In this document: positions 24,461 to 36,779 of the stretch, in pieces
How the letters are laid out: every line of letters begins with the position of its first letter
How positions within the stretch are numbered: position 1 is the first letter of the stretch
Assembly: GCA_023014365.1 (NCBI GenBank)
Contig: JAEBUN010000045.1
Coordinates: forward strand, 248,001 to 312,000
Reading direction: 5' to 3'
Length of the DNA stretch: 64,000 nucleotides
From: Lepiota brunneoincarnata
Taxonomy: Eukaryota; Basidiomycota; Agaricomycetes; Agaricales; Agaricaceae
The notes under the pieces: generated by a model
Told to the model about the DNA's origin: nothing
What the model saw: only the letters and a program-made list of their open reading frames with translations
The model's database searches: none
Translations under genes and position numbers: made by a program

Positions 24461-25560
24461 TTCCTCTAGCTGGGTGAGTGCCCCCATTTACTTTGACGTT
24501 CTCGCTCGGTCACAGATTATGCCTATTTTGGTCTGTGGGTCCATGCCCGATCACTCCCAATCTAGGGGCAAGATTGTATGGCCTACTCTCGGAATAAACA
24601 TTGCCATGTGTCATCACCTCATTATATTCCAGCATCAACTGCAGTAGGAGAAGGGTTAGAAGGGCCCCCCGCCAGCAGTGGCTACGCTCATCTCCCTCTA
24701 CCAGCTAGTCTCAGATGAACACCACTCTCCCTCATCGTGCGTTGCCACACACAGGCCAGTGCAGCACATGTGTTCACGCATCACCGGACGTGGGGAGTGT
24801 CCACGTATTCCCAATGTGGCAGGCGTGTACGGGTACCGCCTCCCCCGTTGATGCGTACTGTTATCGTGGGAAGTGTCCACCGCCACGCACTCCCAATGTG
24901 GCAAGCGTGATGCGTACTCTCTATCCGTGGGAAGTGTCCATCACCACGCAATCCCAATGTGGCAATCGTGATGCGTACTCTCTATCCGTGGGAAGTGTCC
25001 ATCACCACGCACTCCCAATGTGGCAATCGTGATGCGTACTCTCTATCCGTGGGAAGTGTCCACCGCCACGCACTCCCAATGTGGCAATCGTGATGCGTAC
25101 TCTCTATCGTGGGAAGTGCCCACTGCCACGCACTCCCAATGTGGCAATCGTGATGCGTACTCTCTATCGTGGGAAGTGTCCACCGCCACGCACTCCCAAT
25201 GTGGCAATCGTGATGCGTACTCTCTATCGTGGGAAGTGTCCACTGCCACGCACTCCCAATGTGGCAATCGTGATGCGTACTCTCTATCGTGGGAAGTGTC
25301 CACCGCCACGCACTCCCAATGTGGCAATCGTGATGCGTACTCTCTATCGTGGGAAGTGTCCATCACCACGCACTCCCAATGTGGCAATCGTGATGCGTAC
25401 TCTCTATCGTGGGAAGTGTCCATCACCACGCACTCCCAATGTGGCAAGCGTGATGCGTACTTTTGATCATGGGAAGTGTCCGCACTGCTGATATCGTGGG
25501 AGTGACCACGCATTCCAGATATAGCAGTCGTTCCAAGTCCGGGTTCTGTCCAAGTCTCTT
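24425..25560. repeat. dispersed repeat, copy 1, containing a 60-bp minisatellite
   Basis: Matches 50280-50985 through the opening TATGATGA...CTTGCTTCCTCTAGCTGGGTGAGTG, the middle (ATGCCTATT..GGCC/TCTGTGGGTCCATGCC) and the end (ATTCCAGATATAGCAG). Copy 1 is longer because its minisatellite has expanded. Nature of the element unknown. Confidence 0.8.
24885..25475. repeat. 60-61-bp minisatellite, about ten units
   Basis: Each unit runs CACGCACTCCCAATGTGGCAATCGTGATGCG... and includes TATCGTGGGAAGTGTCCA. Several consecutive units are identical or differ by one or two bases. Because 60 is a multiple of three, frames stay open on both strands; I do not call them genes. Confidence 0.92.
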
Positions 25561-26104
25561 CACCGGTAGATGTTCAAGATGAGCTGAACCTGACAATGAA
25601 CACCGGATCACGACCCTTGGGGCACTCATGCCCTTGCACACTCTCGCTGATCCGGTGCTGGTCGTCGGTCCCCTCCACTTACTGCCTTGCCTTGAGGCCA
25701 TTTATCCTTCATCGCTCCAATTCCCACTCATCCAGCGCTGTGCCACCACGCTTCCGGCAACACCGGCGGTGATTTTTGGGCCAAGCAGCATCCTCATTTG
25801 TCTCCATGGCCGGCCAAGGACCGCCTCGACAAGATTGTTGCCTGCTACGGAATAAGCTTTGCCTCATGCATCCCATGGAATTATTCCAAACCAAGATCTA
25901 GCCCAAAATCTTGACCAGAATAGACAAGCTCGGTTTCAAGAATTTTTGGAAAACACTCGTTTAGAATAAACACGGACCTTACTTGGAAGCTTCTCAAGTT
26001 GAGGTTCAGGAAGTGCAGTATTAACTTGACTTACAAAACGTGACTAACAACGGCAGAACGTATTAAAGAGGTTGCGATCGCAGCAGGTTCTCCCAACATT
26101 TGCA

Positions 26105-26582
26105 ATGGCTTCCCCTGCCCCCCGCAACAACAACAACAACAACAACAACACAACAACAACAACAACAACAACCGCCGCCGCCGTCGTCCCAGGGACCAAT
26201 CCGCCGCCGTTTCTGCTCGCCTGGCCCGCGCCATAGAGCTAGGGCCGGCAGAGGGAGGAATCACCAGGGACGAAGTGTTCGAATTCGTCATGGCCGGCGC
26301 AATTGTAAGCATTCAATACTCGGTCTCCATGCAAAAAAAAAACAACGAAGCTCAAGCCTAAAACGTCCACCAGGCATACACGATAGCCATCTACGATGAC
26401 CCGCAAGGCAGAACCTTCCCGCAAATCATGGAACGGGTCCTCCGGACCATGCAAAGCGATGGTGAGTAACGCAGCAGCACCTTCATTCCCCCCCCCCCCA
26501 CCGCAAATAACGCTTGTCAAATGCAGAGTTTGCCGAACGAAGGGCTGAGATGCTGCGGTGGTTCCAGATGTCGGGATTCTGA
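26105..26582 (+). pseudogene. small spliced unknown gene with frameshift in an (AAC)n tract
   Basis: Three exons (to 26304, 26374-26461, 26527-26582) join in phase with good GT-AG sites and encode a C-terminus of about 85 residues (RLARAIELGPAEGGITRDEV, then IAIYDDPQGRTFPQIMERVL, then EFAERRAEMLRWFQMSGF-stop). ATG 26105 leads into MASPAPR and an (AAC)n run, but at about 26150 the run reads AACACAAC, one A short, which throws the ATG frame into a stop at 26234. Adding one A would link both parts. The gene is thus probably broken by microsatellite slippage, or the assembly is off by one. No family recognised. Confidence 0.55.
26126..26172 (+). repeat. (AAC)n microsatellite
   Basis: Fifteen or so AAC units with one missing A at about 26150. 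Confidence 0.9.
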
Positions 26583-26737
26583 ACTTTGTTTTTTTTTTAT
26601 CAATTTATATCTACGTCTTCCTGTGTTGCCTGCCTCCCCCCCCCCACCAAAAAATAAAATGCGATGTATGCCCGGCAGTGTGTCCTATGGGGCGCTTAAG
26701 ATGCAAGAAAGGAACTGGAGAGGTGGACGAGTGGCTG

Positions 26738-26862
26738 CAGGTGTAACGACCACCACTCGTCACTGCTAGCGATTGTGTGATGAACCTGGGACGAACCTTT
26801 CAGAACACCCTAGCGAACCCGGATCAAACCTCGGATCAAAATCCTCAGAGTGCGCACATTAA
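26738..26862 (+). repeat. short dispersed repeat (copy)
   Basis: Shows GTGTAACGACCACC...GGATCAAACCTCGGATCAAAATC...GAGTGCGC. Related copies: 24238-24352 (+), 36288-36395 (-), 39325-39405 (-), 52468-52565 (+). Confidence 0.55.
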
Positions 26863-27299
26863 GGAGTTTATCGTAAATCTGTCTGTATGCAAGGAATGAG
26901 CCCTGGAGACTCGTCCATCTCTCTCAGACAACGTGCCCTATAAAACAATCGCAATCGCACTCGCACCCTGAACCCTTGGGTCGCCGTGTTTCGTTCCAGC
27001 GCTCCTCACTTGCGGAAGAGTCTGCATCTCTTCGGAATCATACTTGCCTGCATACCAATGTGAGCAGTCTATGAACCCTGCACTTGATCGAGCGATGCTG
27101 GGTTGACAGCTCGGTCATCACCCAACCCGACCAATGGCTATCCATGCCAATGGGGCACTGCTATATGTCTCAACCCGACGTCTTGCGCTTCAACTAGTGT
27201 GCACCTAATTGCGGCACCGACCTCCCTCATCGCCCATCATTGCTACAGATGTGCCTATAACCTTATCGCTCTGTAGTCTCGCCTGTGCGCACAGAAGTA

Positions 27300-28450
27300 G
27301 CACACTTGCACTTAGATACCTTAGTTCCTAACGATGGAGATGTCCCCCGCTGCCATAAGACCTTCGATAGGCTACAGCGTAAAGGACTACAGTTTTGTTT
27401 GTACATGGTGCCAGTGTCCCACTCGCACCCGCACATGCGAACAAGGCTTTCTCACCGGGACCGAAATACCCAAGCATTCTCACTGTTCCCGGACGCTCGC
27501 ACAATGGCAATCCAACTCTATCATGACGATATCTGTCTATCAGAGAGACCCTGAAGTTAATTATCGAGGCAAAGTCGGACTATCCATTGCACCCGGCAGT
27601 AGGCTAAACTCCCTTGTGAGAATGCCGGCTATCACAATTGCCGGAAACCTATACAATGGCTGCGCAAAGGTTTTCGGTTGCCCCCCGCCATTATTTGGAC
27701 GTGAAATTCAGATCCAAAGGGTTCTGCACCAGGGTGAATATGCAGATGTGGGACAGAGCGATCGCCACCATTCCACCACAGACGTTGACGGCTGCTCTAA
27801 AAAATTTTAACCAATTTGAATCTTGAAATGGCCTCGACCATCATCTCTCTCTATCATTCCGGTAGTCCGACAGGGCCAGGAGGACGTGCGGAAGTGCTGC
27901 TCAAGGCCCCTTGTGAGCACAGCATATTCCTGATATGGTGTGAGTGTCCGTACAAAGTCACGCATTCTTGATATGGTGCGAGCGCCCGTGTACACCTGTC
28001 GCATTATTTGGGTTGCAATGCCATTAGCAACCGGAGCAGGCACCCCTGACCGCATATGGGTAGAGCCAACACGGGTGATGCGTTCTCGTACGCGAACAGG
28101 GTGCTCTCACCCAGACCGAGATCGCTAGCGCAGCTATCAAATTCAGTGCCGGCGATAGCAGCAAACCAACTTTATCATGACGGTATCTGTCCATCAGAGA
28201 GACCCTGAAGTTCATGATCGAGGCCATGCCGTGGAGCTGATCCCGCCGACGGTAAACCAACTCTCTTACGAAAACATAAGCTTTCACAGAGTCTCCGGAA
28301 ACCCCATGAAATACCTGGACAAAGGGAAATACCCTTTTACGAATCCAGGGGGGAACTGCACCCGGGGCAAAAATTGCAGAAGCGGGACGGAGAGGTGGCT
28401 GCCATTCCAACGCAGACGTCCACGTCTGCTCTGAAAATTTCAATCCATTT
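27300..28450. repeat. diverged direct duplication, no gene
   Basis: 27515-27830 and 28165-28450 share TATCATGACG(A/G)TATCTGTC(T/C)ATC, AGAGAGACCCTGAAGTT, and a matching end (CCATTCCA..GCAGACGT/ACAGACGTTGACGGCTGCTCTAAAAAATTT versus CCACGTCTGCTCTGAAAATTTCAA). The copies are about 650 bp apart. No conserved frame. Confidence 0.65.
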
Positions 28451-28713
28451 AAATCTCGAAAAGGCGTTGACCATCGCTCGCTGGGTATCCTAGCTATTGT
28501 ACTGGTAGGATGAGAGGGCCCAAAAAAATCAATATGATAGAATCGCGTGAGCCCAAAGGCGCCGCAGAATGAATTGAAAAAAAAGAAAAAGATTGCCGTT
28601 TGCGTAGGAATCGATTCTCAATATGAGGAGATGAAGGATGCGAAGGACCGCTCTCTAGCATCCCCCCCAGTTGCTTTCTCATACCGCTAACCAAGCAAAC
28701 ACTCTAACAAAAC

Positions 28714-31700
28714 ATGCCTTCCCAAACGTTCGCCTGCACGCAATGCGCTGAGACCTTTGCCGAGGTCAATGCCCGCGATATCCACAGTCGCCGCTGCCAC
28801 AAAACGGTTACGGTGAACTATGTCAACCGCAAGATCAAGCTCGATCGGCAGGAAGACGGGATGTTCTGGTGCTACTGCGCCGACAACCACTGCCCCAGGG
28901 ACTTCCTCACGACCAAGTCCATCCGTGAGCACGCCAGGTCGACTGGGCAGCCATGGGTTGGGCCCAGCGTTCAGGTTAGCCTGCGCTCGTTATTTCGCAC
29001 TCCATCCGTGGCCCTGATCTTTTCTTGGCCTAGGATAATGACCCCAGTGAAAGCGGGGACGATGACGACACTCCACCACCCCCCGCAAATCAGTTGGCCT
29101 TGGTATGCCCCTCCATTTCGTCTCCCCCTACCGCTTCGCATTTCTGACCATTACCCTCTCCCACGTAGCTCACCGCTGGTACCAATCCAACCCCCGCATC
29201 AACTCTCGCATCCCCTGTAAGAGCTTCTTGTCCCTCACATGCCTAGGAAGGCTCGCTAACTACATGCCAGGAGGATACTCATGCTGCTGGTGATCCCGCC
29301 GGCGAAGATGACATGGACCTGGGGAGCAACGCTGTAAGTCGACATGTCCTCATGCCCAGCCGTCCCCTATCCTGATGCACTGAGCTCCCAGGCCAATGAG
29401 GGGGCTTCGGACGATCCGCTCCCAGTCCTCAGCGGAAACACCCTTGTCACCTCGCCCGTCCTCACACTGATGGGTTTATATTTCAATACGGCCCTTCGCT
29501 GCTTCATCTGCCTGGATTGCGGAGTGGCCCTCCTCCCCTCCGCCGCTCACAGTCACGTCCTGTCCTCACATGCTGAGGGTAAGGTCCCCTTCAATACTAT
29601 GCAGTTTATTGAGGCCTGTAACGACCTGGAGGTTGCGGACGATTTCCCGGAGGACCTCGACGGGCATGAGGCCATTGACGGACTCCCACTGTTCCGGAAC
29701 GCCCTCCTCTGCACCGTAGCTGGGTGCAGAAAGGTATACAACAAGGTGTCGTCCATGCGTCGCCACCACAGGACCCACGAACCCTCCCTTCCGATGCCTT
29801 CCAGCTGGCCAGTAGTCTGTGCCCAGAGGCTTGACCATTCGCGGCACAACTCGTACTTTGTCGTCGTTCCCAAGGAGAATGCGCAGGAGCCACCAGCGGA
29901 GGAAGGCTCCTCCTTGGCATGGCTGGATGAGATCCAGGGGGCCATCGCTTCGGTTGTCCAACCGGTTTCCCTCGCAGCTCAAGATGGTCGCGAGCTCACT
30001 CCCTGGCTGAGGACTACGCAATGGACCGTCCATGTGGGCCTGCATAGGCCTGAGTTCCTCCGGTCTCTGGTTTCCACCCCTGAAAGGAGGGACTATGCAT
30101 GGCTCATCGATGGGGTGTGCCACATGTATTCCTGCGCCACCAACTACATGGACTCCACGCCTGAGCTGGTCCTTCAAAAGCTCAATACGAGCGACCCTGC
30201 AAAGTAAGTAGCCCTCTTTGCTTCCAATCATAGGGAGATTCTGACCCAGACACACTGCAGAGGGTTCTCCAATGACCCTTTCCACGCCCACCAGCATGGG
30301 ATGGAAACCCTGGAGCGTTACTGTACGGAAGTCATCCGACTTCTAGCATTCCTCCTCCGGGATAGAGGACCCTACGCACTCCCCCTGCCCCAGCATGTCC
30401 AGGTGGCTCTCGACCACCTGGGCACCCTAGGTCCTGCCTCGGCCTCTGAGGTGGGCGTGCTCATGTCCGGGATACACAAGGTTCTGCTGGGTATTTGGAC
30501 TACCAGATGGGACAGGACCCCAGAGAACAGCATAGGTGACCCAACGGTCTGCTACCTGGCCCTGTCGTCCATCCGGAAGGATGGCAGCTGGGCGCACCCT
30601 CGCATCATAACCCCCCGTATAGCCAAACTCCAGCACTGCATGCGCCTCACATTTCTGTACCAGATGCACGCCAGCGTAGACGTTCGGCAGGAGGCGGCAA
30701 ACCTCTCTGACTGGTATACAGAAAAACTGGAATCAACGTTCAACTCGCTCAGTTCCCTCCAGCATCGTGCATCCGCCATCGCATACTCTTCCATCAGCCT
30801 ACCCTCCATCTGGTGGATGGATTGCGGTCAATACACAGAGCTGCTCTACAAGGGCAGCCGCATCAACCTCGCCCAGATTCGGCACTTGGCCCAAGAGCTG
30901 GACAGGCACTCCCGCCAGATGTGGCATGAAGATGTGCTCCTGGGGATGGATTTGCGGGCGGAACACGGCTTCTTGGTGGAGGACCTCAGCCTGGCCACCC
31001 CGGGCTACTCCTTTATTGACGACCATCGCAACACCACCTTCAAGAACCGGAGGATCTTTCTTGAGGCTGTTCTCAAGCACCCTCAGCACTCGCGGTCGTT
31101 CATTAGCGGCTACCATCCGGAGACTGGGGAGCCCTACTGGAACATCCAGATGATGAGGAAGTGGCTCTGCAGTTACTGCAAGTTTCTGGCCCTCCAGATG
31201 ACACGATTCGAGATCCTGGGAGGGTCCCCCAGCCGCGGGACTGAGCTTACCTGCATCCAAATCCGCAACACCTCCACCCGCACCCGAGGGCTCTATGTCA
31301 TGGGCGACCACCTTGCCATCGTTTGTCAATACAACAAGACCAGCGCCCTCACAGGCCGGGAGAGGCTGATCCCTCACAGCCTGGATGCGTACACGTCGGA
31401 TCTCATGATCCAAGATCTCGCTATCGCTCGTCCTTTCGCCCAAGTTGTGGCGCACATACTGTACGAGGGGAATCCTGAGGTCCAAAGGATCTGGAATACC
31501 TACCTCTTCGTCAACCGCGACCGGTTGTTCACCACCGACCATGTAACCAAGTGGATGAAGGCCATGACCGGCCCAGCCATGGGTATCCAGCTAGGCTTAC
31601 AGCAGTGGAGGCATATCCAGGCTGCCTTTCGTCGCCATCACTGCACCGAGTTCGACCAGCTATTCGATGTGGAGCATGTTGACACGGTGGGCGCCCTTCA

Positions 31701-34339
31701 GTCTGGGCATAGCAGGTCCACCGAGAATCGAGTGTACGGGATCTCTCCCGACGCTTTCTCGGGGGTAGCGGAGGATATCCTGCCGCTCTTCCTCCAGTCC
31801 AGCACCAAGTGGCATGGCGTGTGCCAAGTTACCTGCGGGGGTCAGCTAAGTACTTACAGACCCCCACCCACACCCAGCACGGCCGCAGATCCCCAACCTA
31901 TCCCTCCGGTCCCTTCAGCCCCATCCTCTCCTCCTCCTCCTCCTCCTTGTCCTCCTCCTTGTCCTCCTCCTCCTGCCCCTGCGCCCTTGTGCCAGCCAGC
32001 CGCTCAGTCCGGTGGCAGTCAGGTAAGCCTACCACCCAATGTTCCCTTATCAATGCTCAACCTAATCCACCATGATGCGATAGCTGGAATCGAAGCCTGA
32101 GACAGAAAGGTGAAGTCCACCAACCCCCAACCTACTAACCCTGTGCTGACCCAACCCCTCCTTCCACCCCACCAAAGTGCCCCCCACGCTTCACCCGCTC
32201 ACCTGGATGGACCTGCGCCATCGGAGCAAAAGTCATTGGACCTCGATGTGGTATGCCCCCCCCCCCCATACATCTCATTCACCACTTGGGCTGATGGTTC
32301 GACGTTAGCAGAAAAACCGTTCCGGTTCTTTGGAGAGCCGTGCGCTCTGTGTCCTTCGTGCCCTCCTCAAGGATCCGGAGGCTACCTGGAGCTCCGAAGG
32401 ACAGAAGACTGCTGTGCTCGCCGCCGCAAAACGGAAGACTGACGTAGCCGTCTTCCTCGGCACAGGTGGAGGAAAGACCATGGCAGGGCTCATTCCAGCC
32501 ATCCTCGACGGGCAGGAAGGAGCCTTGACCATCTTTGTCCTTCCCCTTCGCTCTCTGCTGAGCGATTACAGCCGCAGGCTGGATGCCATGGCTGTCCGGT
32601 ACCAGGTCCACCAGGGCACGGCCACAGCCTGCATACGCAGTCACCCTTACATCGTCCTCGTCACCGCAGAGAACGCAGCATCCAGCCACTTCCTGGATTG
32701 CCTCACTTGGGTCCAGGTCACCAACCCGGTCCACCGCCTTGTCTACGATGAGGCCCATTTTGCCATCACAACGAACGACTATCGCGCCTGCATGAACACC
32801 GTTTACCTCCTTCGCCAGTTCAGCATGCAGCTGGTTCTGCTCTCAGGGACCGTTTCCCCCACCTCCCAGGAGGCGATCGCCCACGCTTTCAACCTCCTTC
32901 CATCCACCATCACCGTTCAGGGCAGCACCAACCGCCCCGAGCTCTCATATTCGGTTGCTGGCAGGGCCCAGACGACGGACCAGCTGATCGAACGCACCAA
33001 GTCCCTCTACGAGCTTTACGAGAGGGTCTTAAAGGAGGAGGATCGTGCCCTGGTCTTTGTTCAGACCCTCGATATGGGCCTGGACGTCGCTGACGCTCTC
33101 TCCTGTGATTTCTACAATGGGTCTGTGATGCTGAAAGAGGAGGAACGGCTCGAAATGCACCAGGCATGGCTTTCTGGAGAGAAGAAGGTGATGGTATGCA
33201 CCTCTGCATTTGGGGCTGGTAACGATTATCCCCATGTCCGGATGATCATTCATGCAGGGACCCCCAGGGAGATGGTCAATTATATACAGGAGGCCGGTAG
33301 AGCAGGGCGAGACAGGCAGCCCGCTCACTGCTATATCATTCCCCAGTCACGAGCAGCCCCCTCCATCCCCGAAGGCCTTATTGATCACAAAGGCCAGCAG
33401 GCCGCCTACGAGATGATCCACGGCCCCCACGGCTGTCTCAGGCAGCAGATGACGGCATTCATCGATGGAGTGGGCATCCAGTGCAGGTCCGATCCGAGCA
33501 ATATGCTCTGCAACCGGTGCCAGTTGGGGCCTCTGGAGTCCCCGCAGCCCCTGGAGCGCCCTTCACCCCTCGCTGGCCAGCCTGCCAGCCAACCCCGCTC
33601 AGGGCCCTCCACCCAGCCCCCCCGCCGTCAGGCATCCTTGGCCAGGACATCATCTTGGAGCAGCACCCCCAGCATTCGGCTCAGCCAAGAAGCGGTTAGG
33701 GATACCATGCATTCTGGCACCCCTACCCTGTACGTCCCCAGCCCTCACCCCTGTAGCTCTGGCTCGCACGAACCGGTCGGCTACAATCGCAGGCGCACGA
33801 GGGAGCTCCTCCAGGACCCATTCGAGGAGCAGGCGGAAAGTAGCAAACGCAGAAAGATCGGGCAAGACCTCGACGAGCACATCTCGACGGAGCGAATCCA
33901 GACCGCTCTCTTCCTGGTCGATGGCTGCTGCGCTCCTTGCCTTGTCCTCCGGAACCAACGGGAAACCCATCCTCTGACCAAGTGTACCACGTTCTCTTCC
34001 CTTTTCTCCCGTTACGTTCTTTGGAAGAGAGCCATTACTTACAGCCCCACTGTCCATGGGTCCATCTGTTACTTCTGCCATGTCCCGCAGATCAACGACG
34101 ACCTCCATCCTTACTCAAAAACCCCTGCGGAGTGCCCCAACCGCGATGCCGTGGGACCGTGTATTTTCGCCATCCTCCATTCCCGGCATCTTCGTTCAGA
34201 GGCCCAGCAGTTCTTTGGGGTTGAGTGGGCGGACGATCGAGATTTTGCTCGCTGGGTCTCGGGTAACCCGGTGGGCCGGTTCATCACGAGGGGGCTTGCT
34301 GTCTTCCTCTGGTTTGTGGAGGAGAAGCTTGAGAAATAG
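28714..34339 (+). CDS. OrsD-type zinc finger / tyrosine-recombinase-like / RecQ helicase fusion protein
   Basis: Nine exons (28714-28974, 29034-29102, 29169-29216, 29271-29333, 29392-30203, 30261-32022, 32084-32109, 32178-32250, 32312-34339) join in phase to about 1,713 residues. N-terminus: C2H2-like finger (FACTQCAETF...HSRRCH). Residues about 165-280: OrsD/DUF3505-like pair of fingers (RCFICLDCG...H; LLCTVAGCRK...HHRTH). Middle: a segment resembling tyrosine recombinases, with Arg about 743 (SRGTEL), Lys about 777 (YNKTSALTG), WRHI about 868, and LQSGHSRSTENRVYGIS (His about 901, candidate nucleophile Tyr about 910). A Pro-rich linker leads to a superfamily-2 helicase: Walker A GTGGGKT about 1088, DEAH about 1184, LSGT, and motif VI QEAGRAGRDR, RecQ-like, then a Cys-bearing tail. 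Likely acts on DNA, probably for an element's own movement; that role is inference. OrsD and helicase calls are firmer than the recombinase call. Confidence 0.85.
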
Positions 34340-34626
34340 TCATAGTAAATTCATGTAATCACTATTCTTATTGAATGTCATCGCCCCCTTCCGGGGCTCT
34401 CCTTAGGCCCGATGTCAGACGTTGGGCGATCCGGCTGCTCTTGGAAGGCCCTGAGTTCTCGTAAGAGAACAAGTTACCGTATCTGAGATTTTGCAGAAGC
34501 CACGGGTGCTCTCGCACGCAAGCCGCCGCCCGATGAAATCGTTCCTTGGACCGGAAAGGGTTGACATAATTAGAGGAGCATGGATTTAAGCAGAAGGAAA
34601 GGCTTTACCGAACCCCCAGATTCGCT
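34340..34626. other. short intergenic gap
   Basis: Presumed 3' UTR of the fusion gene and promoter of the next gene. Nothing else visible. Confidence 0.4.
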
Positions 34627-36168
34627 ATGTCCCGCAAACTCCACTCGCATTTGCGCAACGCACGCGACCAATTCAATCAAGAGATAGACGGGATGTTGGC
34701 CATTGACAGAGACGAACCAGGGATTCGAAGCCGCGTTCAAAGCCTCCATAAATATGCGCACCACATTCTCGAGCTGACCACTCGAGTATGCCAAGAATTC
34801 GAGCTCGATCTCGACGACCCGGAGTTCTTGCATGCACCCAGCCAACCGGACCCAACTCCGTCCGATGAAAACGAGGACGGGGAAGGGGAAGGGGAAGGGG
34901 AAGGGGAAGAGGAGGAACCAGGACCAGGTACGAAAACTGAGGGCAGACTGGTTGCACCATTCTGACTTGGCTGTAGGATTGAGAACGCGCGAGGGTAACC
35001 GCACCGCGCAAGCAGCGGTGAGTACGGGGCCATTACCCTAGGTTATCTTTGGCTAAACGGCGATGTGAGGCTGCGCGTGCGGACCTCGTAGAGGTCTTCA
35101 AGGAAGTGAAGGAGCTATACCAGCCCGATGGGCAAATCGTGTTGGACATCGTTTCCCCAAGGAACGACGTTAGCAGCATGGTCAAGGACAATATTGCCTT
35201 TGGACGGCTGTTGTCGCTCTATGCGCCGCCTGAGGAGGATGAGGTGGAGACGCTGCTGAGGAAACTTGGGTTGAATGAAAGGCGCTGGCTTGGTTTCCAT
35301 GAACGCCTTGTCCAGACTGAAGGAGGGCACGGAGATGCCTCCTTACTGGCGATGGAGCAGGTGAGCACCAGAATTTCACGCGCGCTGCCTGACACAGCTC
35401 ACCGGGGTTGCAGGTCATGAGGACGGCTAGAGAAGGTTCCCAGATCTACGTCTGGGTAGAGTCCGTCATCAGCACGGTGGTGCAGCTCAAGTTTGCAAGA
35501 GCATGGAAGGCCAGAGGAGGCCGTCGGGGCTGGAAGAAGAAATTTGCAGAAGACCTTTTTGAAGCACTCAAGGTGAGAGAGGAAGGAATACTTCCAAGGG
35601 CTGCTCCAGCCGCTCCAGATACTCCAGTCCCTCGGGATACTCCAGCCCCTTCAGCTACTCCAGCCCCTTCAGCCGCTCCAGCTGAGACAGAGGAGAGAGA
35701 AAGGGAGAAGAAGGCATTCTGTGCCTCTCACCGAAAGCTCGTGGCTTCTCGGAACCGAATTCTAATGCTCTATGACACGGTGGGTCCATATATATGCTCT
35801 CAAACTATGTCAAGTATTGATGTGGTTAGTAGTTTGGGGCAACGGTGCTCACCCAAACGGTGTTTCGGCCGGCGATCAATATTTTGCCCAGGTGGCATAC
35901 CCCCTCCTTTGCACGCAACGCAACGTACCTGGTTCAGCACCACTTGGACATCATGGTAGAGGTAGGGTTGCTCCCACTGTACCGAACGGCTCACGGAAGA
36001 GAAGGGGGCACTGATGAACAGGTGATGAGGGAATGGATTCAAGAGACTCATGTTGCGGCGACGCAGTGGGTTGTTGAGATATTGAGGGTTGTCACAGAGC
36101 CCCAGATAGCGGAGTGGGTTAGGGAGTTCTTAGTTGGAGAGCCGCCAGGATATATGGTGCAGCTGTGA
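34627..36168 (+). CDS. unknown spliced gene
   Basis: Not recognised. The first exon starts MSRKLHSHLRNARDQFNQEI, is helical, then carries an acidic (GE)n tract and ends at a donor at 34928. Later exons read LAKRRCEAARADLVEVFKEV, LLRKLGLNERRWLGFHERL, SQIYVWVESVISTVVQLKFA, an Ala/Pro repeat (APSATPAPSA), and a last segment HHLDIMVEVGLLPLYRTA...VREFLVGEPPGYMVQL-stop. Most junctions look like normal fungal introns, but the one near 35018-35045 leaves a stop in either simple model, and the exon near 35800-35930 has two competing frames. Either I have the splicing wrong there or the gene is damaged. It sits directly downstream of the recombinase-helicase gene in the same direction; whether they are linked functionally is unknown. 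Confidence 0.5.
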
Positions 36169-36287
36169 CTAGTGGGGCGGTTACTAGTTTCATCTGTCTA
36201 GGAACTGCTGTAGTAAAATGGATGAAATGCCACTGACTTGGTGGACTGGTTTCCTCAGACTCGAGACACCGCCAAACGACGGCTGTC

Positions 36288-36395
36288 GCTTCGGCGGGGG
36301 GGCGCTCCGATCGTCTTGATCCGGAGTCCATTCCGGGTTCGGCTTCCGAGTTCGACGAGAGGTGGCGTGGGGCAGCCGTTACATGTCCAGCCCGC
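36288..36395 (-). repeat. short dispersed repeat (copy)
   Basis: On the minus strand it reads GGCTGGACATGTAACGGCTG, CCCCACGCCACCTCTCG, GGATCAAGACGATCGGAG. Same family as 24238, 26738, 39325 and 52468. Confidence 0.6.
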
Positions 36396-36524
36396 ATGCC
36401 CACCTCTACGCCGAATGCCATTGACTTGGCGCACTGGTTCCACCTTGAACAACTTCTAAGACATTTTACAGGGCCCCCCAAGTTATGAGCAAGCTAAATA
36501 TTGCCCTCCAGGGAAAAGAGGGAG

Positions 36525-36770
36525 CGCAAGGATGGACACCGCGCGCAAACGCGGCAACGGACACTATGCCCAAATATGGCAACGGTGGACACCGCGCGCA
36601 AACGCGGCAACGGACACTATGCACAAATACGGCAACAGTGGACACCGCGCGCAAACGCGGCAACGGACACTATGCCCAAATACGGCAACGGTGGACACAC
36701 TGTGCCCAAATACGGCAACGGTGGACACACTGTGCCCAAATACGGCAGCAGCGGACACCCCACCCAAATA
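36525..36770. repeat. about 30-60-bp minisatellite
   Basis: Tandem units of GGACACCGCGCGCAAACGCGGCAACGGACACTATGCC-type sequence, later changing to GGACACACTGTGCCCAAATACGGCAACG. Open in several frames, so I do not treat it as coding. Confidence 0.85.
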
Positions 36771-36779
36771 CAGCGAGGG

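Noticed and set aside
25020..25513. Two long open frames, one per strand, of about 150 codons
   Set aside because: They are products of a 60-bp tandem repeat (unit divisible by three); no start context, introns or domain.
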